Positions 1-9,345 are shown, counted from the first letter of the stretch. The stretch: DNA of 36,278 nucleotides from Acidobacteriota bacterium (GCA_013152895.1 JAADFN010000007.1:233-36510); one strand, 5' to 3'. Notes: generated by a model from the letters alone, not told the origin. Program-made: numbers and translations.

Positions 1-2133
1 GCGCAGGTAACGGTGAGTTACCTGGTCCGAGGCCAGGCCAACCTGTCGCCCAGCCGGCAGATGGTGACGGTCGCTCCTGGCAAGACGATGAAGCTCGGGG
101 ATGTGTTCCAGGACCTGTTCGGGTTGAGCAATGCCGTTGGGGCATTGCGGTTCCAGAGCAACCGGAAGGTCGTGGTCTCCGCGCGCTCCTACAACCTGAC
201 GGCGTCGGGGCTTGCCGATTCGCAGGGACAGTTCGTGGCGGGGATGCCATCGGAGCTGGCGATCGGGTCTGGAAAGAAAACGTCGATTCCGGGGATCACG
301 CAACCGGCGAACGGGAGCTTCCGGAGCAACTTCGCACTGGTGGAGACGGCTGGTGGAACGGCCAACGTGCAGGTCACGGTGTATGACCGGGACGGCATGC
401 AGCTTGGCTCGAAGACGTACACGCTTGCGCCGTACGAGCCGATGCAGGTGAGCCTGCACGCGTTCAAGTCCGGCCTCACGGTGGACGGCGGGCGGATGGA
501 CGTCGAGGTACTTTCTGGCCCGGGGAAGGTGCTGACCTTTGCGTCGATGGTGGGCAACGGGACGGTCTCGCAGGATCCGTCGACGCTGGAGATGGAGTAT
601 GAGCTGACGCAGGGTTCCGGCTCGGGCCTGACGCAGGTCGCGCACGACAGCACGTTGGGAGGCGATGGGACGTCGTCGAGCCCACTGGGCCTGGCCAACG
701 GCGCCGTGACGAAGGCCAAGCTCGCGGCGTCCGGAGGCAGTGCGGGCCAGGTGCTCGCGACGGACGGCAGCTCGCTCACATGGCAGGACGCCGGCTCGGG
801 CGGCTCGGGCGATATCACGGCGGTCAACGCCGGCGCCGGGCTGAGCGGAGGCGGCGCCACGGGAGACGTGAGCATGGCCATCGCCAACGGTGGCGTCAGC
901 AACGCCATGCTCGCCAATGCGGCCGTAACGAAGGCCAAGCTCGCCGCCTCCGGGGGCAGCAACGGGCAGGTGCTGGGAACCGACGGTGCCAACCTCGTGT
1001 GGCAGAACGTCAGCGGCGGTCTGCAGCTGCCCTTTACCGGCTCGGCCAGCAGCTCAAATCCGACGCTGAAGATTAGCAACACAGGAGCGGGTATCGGCGT
1101 CGTCGGCGAGAGCCCGAACAACGTTGGGGTCTTGGGTCAAAGCACCACCAACTGGGGAGTGTTTGGAATGAGTGATAGCGACGAGGGCGTCCACGGTCAG
1201 AGCAACACGAGCTTCGGCGTGGTCGGCATAACCAATAGCGGCGACGGAGTCTTCGGAAAAACCGGCAGCGGTTTCGGCGTCCGCGGAGAGAGCACAAGCG
1301 GCGTTGGTATTCGCGGGTCCAGCACCAGCAACGATGGTATCAGCGGGTATTCGGGTGGCTCTGGGAAATCCGGCGTGTACGGAAACAACAGCGATGCTGC
1401 CGGGTTTGGCGTGTATGGCCGGAACACCGCTATCGGAGCGACTGGTTTCATCGGTGGGCGGGCAAGCTCCGGACAGTCGACCGGTGTTCTTGGGCAAAGC
1501 ACGTATTCGGACGGCGTTGGCGTCAAGGGGGTTGCCGATAACGGTTCCAACTCCTACGGCGTGTGGGGGGTGAGCAGCAACGGCTACGCCGGGTATTTCA
1601 GCGGCAAGGCGTTCGTCAATGGAAACCTCACCGTGAACGGACAGATCAACAAGTTGGGCGGCAATTTCAGGATCGACCATCCGCTGGATCCTAGCGGGAC
1701 GTACCTGTCGCACTCGTTCGTCGAGTCTCCCGATATGATGAACATCTACAACGGCAACGTCCGTACGGATGGCGATGGGTACGCGGTGGTCCAGCTCCCG
1801 GACTATTTCGATGCGCTCAACCGGGACTTTCGCTACCAGCTGACGGTCATCGGGCAGTTCGCCCAGGCCATCGTCGAGAAGGAGATCCACGACGGGCGCT
1901 TCGTCATCCGGACCAACCTCGGGATGGTCAAGGTCAGCTGGCAGGTCACAGGGATCCGGCACGACCCGTGGGCCAACGCCCACCGCACCATTGTCGAGCA
2001 GGCCAAGCCGGAAGAGGAGCAGGGCACCTACCTCGATCCTGAGGATTACGGTCAACCCAGAAGCAAGGGCCTGGCGGCGCGGATCGAGCAGCTCCGCCGT
2101 GCGGCACAGCACACGGCTGAGCCTGAGAAGTAG
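1..2133 (+). CDS. Tail-fibre-like repeat surface protein, 5'-truncated by window edge (paralogue of 20111-22504)
   Basis: The reading frame is open from base 1, so the start lies outside the window; 710 residues are visible. Alignment by eye to the complete paralogue at 20111-22504 suggests about 100 N-terminal residues (signal peptide and first strands) are missing. Visible order: beta-rich N-terminal region (nt 1-600); two linker repeats built on a [10 protein letters not shown]...GQVL.TDG...WQ pattern (about nt 706-1020); a run of roughly ten-residue GV.G.S repeats (about nt 1085-1600) of the kind that forms beta-solenoids or trimeric fibres; then a conserved C-terminal module (about nt 1660-2060) with [29 protein letters not shown] and a late YGQP motif. 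By inference from signal peptide and repeats in the paralogue, it is an exported adhesin or fibre. No catalytic motif is seen. The gene stands alone and is followed by a strong terminator. Confidence 0.85.
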   Translation, partial: AQVTVSYLVRGQANLSPSRQMVTVAPGKTMKLGDVFQDLFGLSNAVGALRFQSNRKVVVSARSYNLTASGLADSQGQFVAGMPSELAIGSGKKTSIPGITQPANGSFRSNFALVETAGGTANVQVTVYDRDGMQLGSKTYTLAPYEPMQVSLHAFKSGLTVDGGRMDVEVLSGPGKVLTFASMVGNGTVSQDPSTLEMEYELTQGSGSGLTQVAHDSTLGGDGTSSSPLGLANGAVTKAKLAASGGSAGQVLATDGSSLTWQDAGSGGSGDITAVNAGAGLSGGGATGDVSMAIANGGVSNAMLANAAVTKAKLAASGGSNGQVLGTDGANLVWQNVSGGLQLPFTGSASSSNPTLKISNTGAGIGVVGESPNNVGVLGQSTTNWGVFGMSDSDEGVHGQSNTSFGVVGITNSGDGVFGKTGSGFGVRGESTSGVGIRGSSTSNDGISGYSGGSGKSGVYGNNSDAAGFGVYGRNTAIGATGFIGGRASSGQSTGVLGQSTYSDGVGVKGVADNGSNSYGVWGVSSNGYAGYFSGKAFVNGNLTVNGQINKLGGNFRIDHPLDPSGTYLSHSFVESPDMMNIYNGNVRTDGDGYAVVQLPDYFDALNRDFRYQLTVIGQFAQAIVEKEIHDGRFVIRTNLGMVKVSWQVTGIRHDPWANAHRTIVEQAKPEEEQGTYLDPEDYGQPRSKGLAARIEQLRRAAQHTAEPEK

Positions 2134-2149
2134 AACGTTCCAACCACCT

Positions 2150-2204
2150 CCGGTGGGAGCTACGACGGGAACGACTTTCATCGTAGCTCTCGCCGGCCTG
2201 TTTT
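2150..2204 (+). terminator. Rho-independent terminator after the left-edge surface protein
   Basis: A 16-bp stem (2150-2165 pairing with 2181-2196, including two G-T pairs) contains a perfect 9-bp core GAGCTACGA/TCGTAGCTC, with a 15-nt loop, and is followed by TTTT at 2201-2204. It lies 16 nt after the stop of the plus-strand gene and before the convergent gene ending at 2246, so it may serve both directions. Confidence 0.85.
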
Positions 2205-2245
2205 CTCCCCGTCACCCACCCCGGCCCGCCGCACGAGTGGGCCGG

Positions 2246-2608
2246 CTATTCCGCGGGCTCAACCTGCTCGAGGAGGCGGCGCATGGCGGCAGCGAGCTCG
2301 CGCAACGTGCGTTTCTGACGATCGTCGAGCGAGCCGTACCCCGTCAGACGTTGGGGCTCGATATCGTCGGCCAGAACCTGGAGAGCCGCTAGAAGCGAGC
2401 GGATGTTGGCCTTTTGCGAAGTTTCCTGGGCTGCGTCGCCGAGCTCCCGGAGCCGGGCGAGCTCGGCGGTGGGCACACTGGCAGTCCCTTCAAGGAGCAG
2501 TCCCGTCAATCTCCGTTCGAGATGATGCAGCACCGCCGCCACCGCCCGGCGGTGGTTTTCCGGCAGCCCCGCAACGGCCGCCTCGTCCGGCCACTCGATC
2601 CCGCTCAT
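2246..2608 (-). CDS. Small predicted helical protein, function unknown
   Basis: The 120-residue product is rich in Ala, Leu, Glu and Arg with no signal peptide or membrane segment; heptad-like spacing of Leu and Ala suggests a helical bundle or coiled coil (for example residues 20-45 and 95-118). I do not recognise a family. The ATG at 2608 is chosen because a promoter-like pair (TTGAAC, 17 bp, TAGAGT) ends nine bases upstream, which would give an almost leaderless transcript; an AGGAC string nearby is only a weak ribosome site. It is a single gene convergent with the surface protein at 1-2133. Plus-strand frames across the same DNA look like shadows. Coding status is probable, not certain. 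Confidence 0.6.
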   Translation of the reverse strand: MSGIEWPDEAAVAGLPENHRRAVAAVLHHLERRLTGLLLEGTASVPTAELARLRELGDAAQETSQKANIRSLLAALQVLADDIEPQRLTGYGSLDDRQKRTLRELAAAMRRLLEQVEPAE

Positions 2609-2617
2609 CGGTCCTGA

Positions 2618-2646
2618 ACTCTACTCGGGTCGCCGCGCTTGTTCAA
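2618..2646 (-). promoter_or_regulatory. Predicted sigma-70-type promoter for the gene ending at 2246
   Basis: Read on the minus strand, TTGAAC (2646-2641) and TAGAGT (2623-2618) are separated by 17 bp; each hexamer matches consensus at four of six positions. Only nine bases separate the -10 from the ATG, implying a leader of about 0-3 nt. Confidence 0.5.
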
Positions 2647-2859
2647 TGCATGAACCGGGCCTGGACATTCCCGGGCGTCCATTCGAGACGGAGGCGCATG
2701 CCGGATCGCGGATGGTGAAGCGCGGAGCACGTGGTAAACACGCAGAGAGCAACCATGACAGGGATGGAACGGGTTCGGCCCGGAGACATACCGGGGAATA
2801 TATGTGGCCATGATGTCAAGTCTGCTGTCGACAAACCTCATGCAATGGTGGGGAAAGTG

Positions 2860-2880
2860 AGTCAGCGTATGCTGACTTTT
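2860..2880 (+). terminator. Orphan terminator-like hairpin (no gene upstream)
   Basis: A 7-bp stem AGTCAGC/GCTGACT (2860-2866 with 2871-2877) closes a GTAT tetraloop and runs into TTTT on the plus strand. No plus-strand gene precedes it, so it either ends an unrecognised small RNA or short transcript, or insulates the tetR promoter from upstream read-through. Confidence 0.5.
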
Positions 2881-2935
2881 CTCCACGAAAAACACGTTTT
2901 CCAACAAGATCACAAGAGAAATACCCCATGAACCC

Positions 2936-2964
2936 TTGACACCTCGATGCGTATACTCCATATT
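2936..2964 (+). promoter_or_regulatory. Promoter of the tetR-RND operon
   Basis: A perfect TTGACA (2936-2941) is followed after 17 bp by CATATT (2959-2964, four of six consensus matches). Transcription would begin near 2971, directly at the edge of the TetR-type operator. An alternative TATACT at 2952 is too close to the -35 to pair with it. Confidence 0.7.
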
Positions 2965-2971
2965 ACCGGAG

Positions 2972-2991
2972 GTAAGTGAATGGTCACTTAC
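2972..2991. promoter_or_regulatory. TetR-type operator, perfect inverted repeat
   Basis: GTAAGTGA and TCACTTAC form a perfect 8-bp inverted repeat around a 4-bp spacer. It sits just after the -10 and about 20 bp before the tetR ATG, where a bound repressor would block initiation. Size and position fit autoregulation by the TetR-family protein encoded at 3011; the pairing of this protein with this site is inferred. Confidence 0.8.
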
Positions 2992-3010
2992 TTCTCCAAA
3001 GGAGACGCTC

Positions 3011-3631
3011 ATGACGATCCGGACAGGCCCAGCAAGAACGCCTCGACAGGTCCAGATTCTCGAAAAAACCCTTGAGCTGGTGCGGGAAGGCGGCTTGGCT
3101 CACGTGACGACCAAGAGAATCGCCGAACGGGTTGGCTTTACCGAGGCCGCCATCTACCGGCACTTTCCGACGAAGCAGGCTCTCATCCTCGGCCTGATGG
3201 ATCTGCTCGAAGACATGCTGGTCGAGCCGATCCGCGCCATCGCCGGAGACGGCTCGCTGAGCGTGCGGCAGCGCCTGGAAGCGATCGTCAGGCATCACAC
3301 GACGCTCGTACGCGAGCAGAACAGCCTCCCCATCCTGCTTCTGGCGGAAGCTTCGGTTTCCGAAGACCCGGCGCTGCTCGGCCGCATGCGTTCGATCTTT
3401 CACGATTATCTCTCCGTGCTCGAGGGACTCGTCCGCGAGGGCCAGGCGCAGGATGAGATCGTGCAGGCCCCGGAGGCGGACTGCCTCGCGTTGCTTCTGC
3501 TGGGCGCCCCGGCCGCCCTGGCCATTCGTCACCGCCTCTTCCCGGACGCGCGCGCCGAAGACAGGTTCGAACATTCCCTCATTCCGCACTTGGTATCGTC
3601 CCTCGATCTCAATCCAGGGAGGAAGGCATGA
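3011..3631 (+). CDS. TetR/AcrR-family repressor of the downstream RND efflux operon
   Basis: The 206-residue product has an N-terminal helix-turn-helix at about residues 33-52 (TTKRIAERVGFTEAAIYRHF, typical TetR recognition helix ending YRHF) followed by an all-helical ligand and dimer domain. ATG 3011 is chosen over an upstream in-frame start because GGAG at 3001-3004 lies six bases before it and because the upstream start would lie inside the promoter. It is the first gene of a four-gene operon and overlaps the next gene by four bases (ATGA). It probably represses the operon, itself included, through the palindrome at 2972-2991 and is released by a pump substrate; the inducer cannot be read from the sequence. 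Confidence 0.9.
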   Translation: MTIRTGPARTPRQVQILEKTLELVREGGLAHVTTKRIAERVGFTEAAIYRHFPTKQALILGLMDLLEDMLVEPIRAIAGDGSLSVRQRLEAIVRHHTTLVREQNSLPILLLAEASVSEDPALLGRMRSIFHDYLSVLEGLVREGQAQDEIVQAPEADCLALLLLGAPAALAIRHRLFPDARAEDRFEHSLIPHLVSSLDLNPGRKA

Positions 3632-5010
3632 GAAGCATCCATGGCTCCTTGTTCCTGCTCGCCGTCATCTCGCTGATGCTTGGCAGCGCCGCGACCGCTC
3701 AAACAGCGCCGGCACCTTTACCTCGACCCGCTGAAGTGGCCTCGCACACGGCTGCGAAACCGCTTCACCTCACGCTGTCCGGGGCCGTCTCCCGTGCGCT
3801 TGAGGCGAACCCGGCTCTCAGGGCGCTGCACCACCGCACGGCCGCCGCGGCCAAGACCGCCAGGGCCGCGTCCCTGGCCCGCTGGGGCGCCATCGATGCG
3901 GTCGCATCGTACAGCCGCTTCAACGACGACTGGATGGTCCGGCCGATGTCCGAGGAGCTCTTTGCCAGGGGCGGATTCACGGGGCTTCCGTGGGACCGGA
4001 ACCAGATGCACTACGGAGTCACGTTCGAAGTCCCGCTCTACCTCGGCGGAACGCTCACTAATGGCATCAAGATCGCCCGGCTCAAGTCCGAGCAGACCGC
4101 AGCCCTCGTGACGGGAAGCCGGTGGCAGGTGCGATTCAACGCGACGTCGCTCTACACGGCGGCGCAGAGCTTGGATGCCGTCGGCGCGGCTCTGGATGAG
4201 TTGATCGCCTCCCTGGAGAAGACCAGGGAGCGTCTCGACCTGATGGTCAAGGAGGGCAAACGTCCCGAGCTGGACCGACTCAAAGTGCTCGAGCAGTACC
4301 AGGATGCCGTGGCCCAGCGGGAAGCCGTGGCCGCCGACCGTACCAGGGTCGCCTCGCTCCTCCTCGCGCTGATGGGCGAGAATCCCGCCCGCCAGCTCGA
4401 GGTCGACCCCCTTCCCGATCGCGTCCCTGCGCTTCATCGAGATGCCGCCACGCTCATCGATGACCTGTCGCACGTATCGGCCATCCGCCGCGCGAGGTTG
4501 GCCGTCGAGATGGCATCAAGCTCCGAGAAGATCGCACGGGGCGCCTTCCTGCCGCGAGTCATCGCGTCGGGCAATTACATGCAGAACAACGCCCCCTCCA
4601 TCAACAACGCCCTCGACACGTGGCAATTCTCCGTTGGCGTCAGGCTCCCGCTGTTCGCCGGCGGGTCGAGATTCGAGCGGCTGGGAGCGGCCAAGGAAAA
4701 CCGCAGCGCTGCCCTGATGAGTCTCAAGAACACCCGGCTCGAGGTCCAAGCGCGGCTCCGCGATGCCCTCGCCCGTTTTGCCGCCGCACAGGCACAGCTC
4801 ACGGCTGCGCGCGCCCGGGTCGCTGCGGGCAGCGAAGCCGCCCGGATCGAGCAGATCCGGTACAACACCGGCGCGGGAACCATCGAAGACCTCCTGCGGG
4901 CTGATGCGCGTCGCGAGGGGGCACAAGCGTACCTGGCCCGCGCCCGTGCCGGCATTCTTCAAGCTGCCCAACGCATCAACGCCATCGTCGAGGAGGAGGC
5001 CGTCAAATGA
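3628..5010 (+). CDS. Outer-membrane efflux factor, TolC family
   Basis: The 460-residue protein begins with a signal peptide (charged MRSIHG, hydrophobic LFLLAVISLMLG, likely cleavage after AATAQ). The rest shows the repeated TolC pattern of long Ala-rich helices (for example about residues 55-85, 180-245, 350-400 and 420-455) separated by beta-strand regions such as YGVTFEVPLYLGG and FSVGVRLPLFAGG, which insert in the outer membrane. Length is normal for the family. It forms the exit duct of a tripartite efflux pump with the membrane fusion protein and RND permease that follow. Start overlaps the tetR stop by four bases, and its own stop overlaps the next start in the same way, so translational coupling is likely. 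Confidence 0.92.
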   Translation: MRSIHGSLFLLAVISLMLGSAATAQTAPAPLPRPAEVASHTAAKPLHLTLSGAVSRALEANPALRALHHRTAAAAKTARAASLARWGAIDAVASYSRFNDDWMVRPMSEELFARGGFTGLPWDRNQMHYGVTFEVPLYLGGTLTNGIKIARLKSEQTAALVTGSRWQVRFNATSLYTAAQSLDAVGAALDELIASLEKTRERLDLMVKEGKRPELDRLKVLEQYQDAVAQREAVAADRTRVASLLLALMGENPARQLEVDPLPDRVPALHRDAATLIDDLSHVSAIRRARLAVEMASSSEKIARGAFLPRVIASGNYMQNNAPSINNALDTWQFSVGVRLPLFAGGSRFERLGAAKENRSAALMSLKNTRLEVQARLRDALARFAAAQAQLTAARARVAAGSEAARIEQIRYNTGAGTIEDLLRADARREGAQAYLARARAGILQAAQRINAIVEEEAVK

Positions 5011-6185
5011 AAAAACTGACATGGATCGTGGTTCTTGTCCTGATCGCCGTCGCACTCGTGCTCGTGCGCGCGAAACGTGTCCGCCAGCTCAACCATGCCC
5101 CGCTCGTGGAACAGGTACCGGCGGCGGTCAACGTGGTGCCGGTGAGCTACGCAAGGGTCGTTCATACCCGCCACGTGCTCGGGACCGTGATTGGCCAGGA
5201 CGAGGCCGCCGTCGCTCCCCGCGTCATGGCCCGGGTTCTCACGGTCACCGTTCGCGAAGGAGCGGCGGTCCAGAAGGGGCAGCTCCTCGCCACGCTCGAT
5301 CCCTGTGAGCTCCAGGACGCCGTCGCCAGCGCCGAAGCCGGCGTCGATGCGGCCACGGGAAACCTGGCTGCGGCGAAAGCCGGTTATGCCGCCCGTCACG
5401 CCACGACGGCCCGCGACAAGACGCTGTTCGAGGCCAGGGCCATCTCCCAGGAGCAGTGGGACGATGCGCGCGCCGCCGACGCGGCGGCCGCCGCCAGGCT
5501 CGAAGCGTCCAAGGCCGAGCTCGAAGTCGCACGAAAACGCCTCGACCAGGCCAGGACCCGCCTCGGGTACTGCACCATCACCGCCCCGTTCTCCGGAACG
5601 ATCTCCCGGCGGCTGGCCGATCCGGGCGATCTCGCCATCCCCGGCAAACCGTTGCTCATGATGGTGCGGCAGGACAAGGTCCGGGTACGCGCCGAGCTGC
5701 CGCCCGAGGACTTCACGAGGCTTCACGCGGGGCTGCCGGTAACGCTCAGACTCGGCGCCCTGACGTTCGACGAGCCGATATCGCGCGTGTTCCCCGCCAT
5801 GGGGCCCAACCACCTGGCCTCGTTCGAGGTCGATCTCGACACGCCGCCGGCCGGCTTCGTCTCCGGCGCCACCGTTGGCATCGACGTCCACCTGGGCTCT
5901 GCAGAGGGTCTTTGTGTACCCGTTGATGCTCTTCTCGAGGGAGAAAGGGGCTCCTGGGTCTTCAAGGTAACCGGCAACACGGTGCATCCCGTCATGGTCA
6001 CGGTCCAGGACCACTCGATGAACAGGGCCGTCATCGTCGGCAATATCACGCAGGGCGATGACGTGATCGTCGCCCGGCCGTCGCGCCTGATGACGTTCGC
6101 CGACGGCATGAAGGTACGTGCTATGAGCAAGAATTCCCTCAAGTGGAAAGTCCATCACGTAGGGGGGCGTCATGAACCTCGTTGA
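5007..6185 (+). CDS. RND-type periplasmic adaptor (membrane fusion protein, HlyD/AcrA family)
   Basis: The 392-residue protein has one N-terminal membrane anchor (about residues 4-20, WIVVLVLIAVALVLV) without a lipobox. It then shows the split lipoyl/barrel-sandwich pattern: PRVMARVLTVTVREGAAVQKGQLL at about 72-95 and TITAPFSGTISRRLADPGDL at about 190-210, flanking an Ala-rich helical hairpin (about 98-182), then a beta-barrel domain and a membrane-proximal domain. It links the RND permease in the inner membrane to the TolC-like duct. The ATG overlaps the previous stop by four bases and the 3' end overlaps the RND gene by 14 bases. Substrate cannot be inferred. Confidence 0.93.
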   Translation: MKKLTWIVVLVLIAVALVLVRAKRVRQLNHAPLVEQVPAAVNVVPVSYARVVHTRHVLGTVIGQDEAAVAPRVMARVLTVTVREGAAVQKGQLLATLDPCELQDAVASAEAGVDAATGNLAAAKAGYAARHATTARDKTLFEARAISQEQWDDARAADAAAAARLEASKAELEVARKRLDQARTRLGYCTITAPFSGTISRRLADPGDLAIPGKPLLMMVRQDKVRVRAELPPEDFTRLHAGLPVTLRLGALTFDEPISRVFPAMGPNHLASFEVDLDTPPAGFVSGATVGIDVHLGSAEGLCVPVDALLEGERGSWVFKVTGNTVHPVMVTVQDHSMNRAVIVGNITQGDDVIVARPSRLMTFADGMKVRAMSKNSLKWKVHHVGGRHEPR

Positions 6186-9100
6186 AAGCTACCTGAAAAA
6201 GCCCCACCTGCTGACGTCGCTCGTGTTGCTCGCCGCGGTGATCGGGTTCGTGGGCTACCACAGGATGCCGGTCAATCTCTTTCCCGATTCCGAGCGGCCA
6301 CAGATCGCGGTGGTGACCGTCTACCCCGGGGCCTCCGCGACCGATGTCGAATCCGAGGTCAGCCGGACGATCGAGAAGGAGCTCTCCACCATCGAACAGG
6401 TGCGGCGCGTGACCTCCGTCAGCAAGGATGAAGTCTCGGCCGTCACCGTGGAGTTCCGGTATTCCAAGGGTCTCGACTCGGCTGCAACCGACGTGGCCAA
6501 CGGCCTCCAGAAGATCAAGGCCAAGCTCCCGCTCACGATCCGGCCCCCGATGATCTTCAAGGTCTCCTCGGCGACCCCGGCGGTGCTGACACTGGCACTG
6601 AGACCGAAGAAAGGCTCACCCCTCGACCTTTCGATGGTCCGGCAAATCGCCGACAACCAGATCAAGGACCAGCTCCTGCAGCTGCCCGAGGTTTCCAACG
6701 TGGAGGTCTTCGGCGCACATGAGCCCGTGGCGCGGGTGATCCTCGACCGTGACAAGCTCGAACGGTACGGCCTGACGCCGCTGGTCGTGCGGCAACGGCT
6801 GGTCCAGTTCAACGCGAACCAGCCGGTCGGCCTCCTGATCACGTCGGGAAGCCAGTTCCTGCTCAAACGGACGGGTGAATTCCAGCGCCTGCGGGACATC
6901 GGCAGAATCACGATTGCCCACCGTGCCGGTGGCGACGTGCATCTCGCCGATGTCGCCTCCATCCGGCGGGGGGTCTTGGAGCCGCAGAGCGCATATCACG
7001 GTGACGGCAAACCCGCCATCGCCGTCAACATCCAGCGTGGAACCGCCGGCAACGCCCTCGACACGATCGCCAACGTGGCCACGGCCCTGCCACGGCTCGA
7101 GAAGGAGTTTCCGGGCATCGCGTTCTCGATTCCCGACACGCAGGGCACGCTCATCCGGCTGTCCGTGGGCAACATGCTCGACGCGCTGCGGGACGCCGTC
7201 ATCATGACGGTGCTGGTCATTTTCCTCTTCCTCGCGGATCTGCGCGGCATGATCCTGGCGGCCATCTCGATCCCGTTTACCTACCTGTTGACGTTCGCCA
7301 TCATGTGGCTGATCGGGTACGAGTTCGACATGGTGACCCTGACGGCGGTGATTATCGCGGTCGGCATGTTGTTGGACGACGCCATCGTCGTCCTGGAGAA
7401 CATCGAGCGGCACTACCACGAGGCTGGCGCCGATGTGCATGACGCGGTGGTCGGCGGCACCCAGGAGGTCATGCTGGCCATCTTCTCCGGTACCTATGCC
7501 ACCATCATGGTGCTCCTGCCGATCATCTTTATCGGCGGCTTCGTCCAGACCGTCCTCCGTCCCCTGTCCATTTCCCTCGTCATCGCCCTGATCTCTTCGT
7601 ACATCATCTCCGTCACCGTCATTCCACTCCTGGCACCGAGCATTCTCAAGAGACCCAAGAGCTCGGGGCGGAATCGCTTTGAACGTCTCGTCTTCCGTTT
7701 CGACGAGCTGGTCGTGGAGCCGATCCGCGACTTCTACGTCCGTCTCACCGGCGTGGCACTGAAACATCGTGGCCTGTTCGTGCTGATTGCAATCATCCTG
7801 TTCGTGGTTTCCGCGAAGCAGATGCCCCTGATCGGCCGTGACCTGATGCCCCCGATGGACACAGGCATCATCAAGATCAACTTCGAGACCGATGCCAACA
7901 CCTCCCTGGCGGCGACCGAGGCGATCATGAGCCGTATGGAAAAGATCATCATGGCCAGCCCGGAGACGATTTCGGTTTCCTCGGTGATCGGTTCCGAGCC
8001 CGCCGTCATCTCCTTCGGGGCGGGACGTCTCCCGCAACAGGGCCAGATCACGGTCCATCTCGTCGACCGCTTTCATCGAAAGAAGACCATCTGGCAGATC
8101 GAGAACACGTTCCGGGACGAGTTTCACAAGATTCCGGGACTCACAAGCGTGGACGTCTTCGACTTCGGCGCCACTGCACTGTCCACGATTCGCGCATCGG
8201 TCGACATCATGATCTCCGGACCTGACATCCAGGAGCTGAACAAGATCGGCAACGAAGTCCAGATGCGGCTCAGGAAGCACCTGCGTGGCGCGACCTCGAT
8301 CACCCGGTCCTGGACGTTGGATTCGATCGAGGTCCAGTTCCACGCCGACCCCGAGAAGCTCGCCCTCTACAAGATCTCCCCCCCCGCCGTCGTGGGCCAG
8401 CTCGCCGGCGCCATCCGCGGCATGCCCAGCTCGGTGTTCCGGGTCCCCAATCAAGATGGGCTGGCCCTGTGGATCCAGCTCCCCCGCTCCCAACGGCGAC
8501 GCGTCAACCAGTTTGCGACCTACCCGATCATGACGCCGCTCGGACAGGTGCCGCTGGAGGCGCTCGGAACGGTCACGCATCGTCCGGTCGCCTCGGTGAT
8601 CACGCGGCAGGGGCTCCAACGGACCCTCGATATCCAGGCCTACCGCGCCAAACGGCCCATCTCTCACATGCAGGAAGACGTTGTCGCAGCGCTCGCCGGG
8701 ATCAAACTGCCACCCGGCTACCACATCAGCCACGAGGGTGATGTGAAGCAGATGAACGAGTCCTTTGGACGTCTGGGCAAGGCGATGCTCCTTGGCCTGA
8801 TCTTGCTCTACTTTTCGCTGGTGCCCGCGTTCAAGTCGTGGATTCACCCGCTCACCATCATGTCGGCCATCCCGCTCGCCCTGATCGGGGCATCGTGGAG
8901 CATGCTCATCGCCGGCAAGCACGGCTGCATGCCGTCGATGATGGGGATGATCCTTCTCGCCGGGATCGTTGTGAAGAATTCAATTCTTCTCATCGACTTC
9001 ATCGCAAAGGCGAAGGAGAGGGGCGAAAGCACGTACGACGCCCTGGTGGGCTCGGTGCGAATCAGGACCCGTCCGATTCTCATGACCGCCGTCGGAACCT

Positions 9101-9312
9101 CCGTGGGCATGATCCCGATCGCCGCGGAGTGGGCCATCGGCCTCGAGCGCCTGTCGCCGCTCGCCATCGTTGCGATCGGCGGGCTCATGGTTTCGACCTT
9201 CCTCACGATGGTGTACGTTCCAATCCTCTATTCCCTCTTTGAAGATGCTGAAACCGGAATCAAATCGTTCGTGGCCAGGTTGACCAACAAGGCGGAGGCA
9301 ACGATATCGTGA
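6172..9312 (+). CDS. RND-family efflux permease (AcrB/HAE-type fold)
   Basis: The 1046-residue protein has the size and twofold layout of RND pumps: TM1 near residues 12-30, a first large periplasmic loop (about 35-335), a block of membrane helices (about 340-500), TM7 near 535, a second loop (about 560-860), and a final helix block (about 865-1030). Proton-relay residues are intact: D402-D403 in GMLLDDAIVVLEN (TM4) and K935 in GIVVKNSILL (TM10). ATG 6172 follows a purine-rich GGGGGGCG ribosome site and lies inside the end of the adaptor gene. It exports a substrate from membrane or periplasm using the proton gradient, with the two preceding genes. The heavy-metal (HME) motif set is not obvious; drug, lipid or other amphiphile export is more likely, at low certainty. 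Confidence 0.95.
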   Translation: MNLVESYLKKPHLLTSLVLLAAVIGFVGYHRMPVNLFPDSERPQIAVVTVYPGASATDVESEVSRTIEKELSTIEQVRRVTSVSKDEVSAVTVEFRYSKGLDSAATDVANGLQKIKAKLPLTIRPPMIFKVSSATPAVLTLALRPKKGSPLDLSMVRQIADNQIKDQLLQLPEVSNVEVFGAHEPVARVILDRDKLERYGLTPLVVRQRLVQFNANQPVGLLITSGSQFLLKRTGEFQRLRDIGRITIAHRAGGDVHLADVASIRRGVLEPQSAYHGDGKPAIAVNIQRGTAGNALDTIANVATALPRLEKEFPGIAFSIPDTQGTLIRLSVGNMLDALRDAVIMTVLVIFLFLADLRGMILAAISIPFTYLLTFAIMWLIGYEFDMVTLTAVIIAVGMLLDDAIVVLENIERHYHEAGADVHDAVVGGTQEVMLAIFSGTYATIMVLLPIIFIGGFVQTVLRPLSISLVIALISSYIISVTVIPLLAPSILKRPKSSGRNRFERLVFRFDELVVEPIRDFYVRLTGVALKHRGLFVLIAIILFVVSAKQMPLIGRDLMPPMDTGIIKINFETDANTSLAATEAIMSRMEKIIMASPETISVSSVIGSEPAVISFGAGRLPQQGQITVHLVDRFHRKKTIWQIENTFRDEFHKIPGLTSVDVFDFGATALSTIRASVDIMISGPDIQELNKIGNEVQMRLRKHLRGATSITRSWTLDSIEVQFHADPEKLALYKISPPAVVGQLAGAIRGMPSSVFRVPNQDGLALWIQLPRSQRRRVNQFATYPIMTPLGQVPLEALGTVTHRPVASVITRQGLQRTLDIQAYRAKRPISHMQEDVVAALAGIKLPPGYHISHEGDVKQMNESFGRLGKAMLLGLILLYFSLVPAFKSWIHPLTIMSAIPLALIGASWSMLIAGKHGCMPSMMGMILLAGIVVKNSILLIDFIAKAKERGESTYDALVGSVRIRTRPILMTAVGTSVGMIPIAAEWAIGLERLSPLAIVAIGGLMVSTFLTMVYVPILYSLFEDAETGIKSFVARLTNKAEATIS

Positions 9313-9345
9313 CCAGGCGCATCATTTTCCTCCTCCTTTTCTCAT

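Larger units (their letters stand above)
2609..2935. other. Non-coding, relatively AT-rich stretch upstream of the tetR operon
   Basis: Short open frames here lack ribosome sites and coding character. Base composition from about 2740 to 2970 is clearly richer in A and T than the flanking genes. It holds the promoter of the minus-strand gene at its left end and an orphan terminator-like hairpin at 2860-2880. Nothing else can be supported. Confidence 0.6.

Noticed and set aside
6616-8922. Long minus-strand open frame (768 codons) opposite the RND permease
   Set aside because: It is antisense to a complete RND gene with all motifs; its product is Asp/Arg/Gly/His-rich without domains, the usual shadow in GC-rich DNA.
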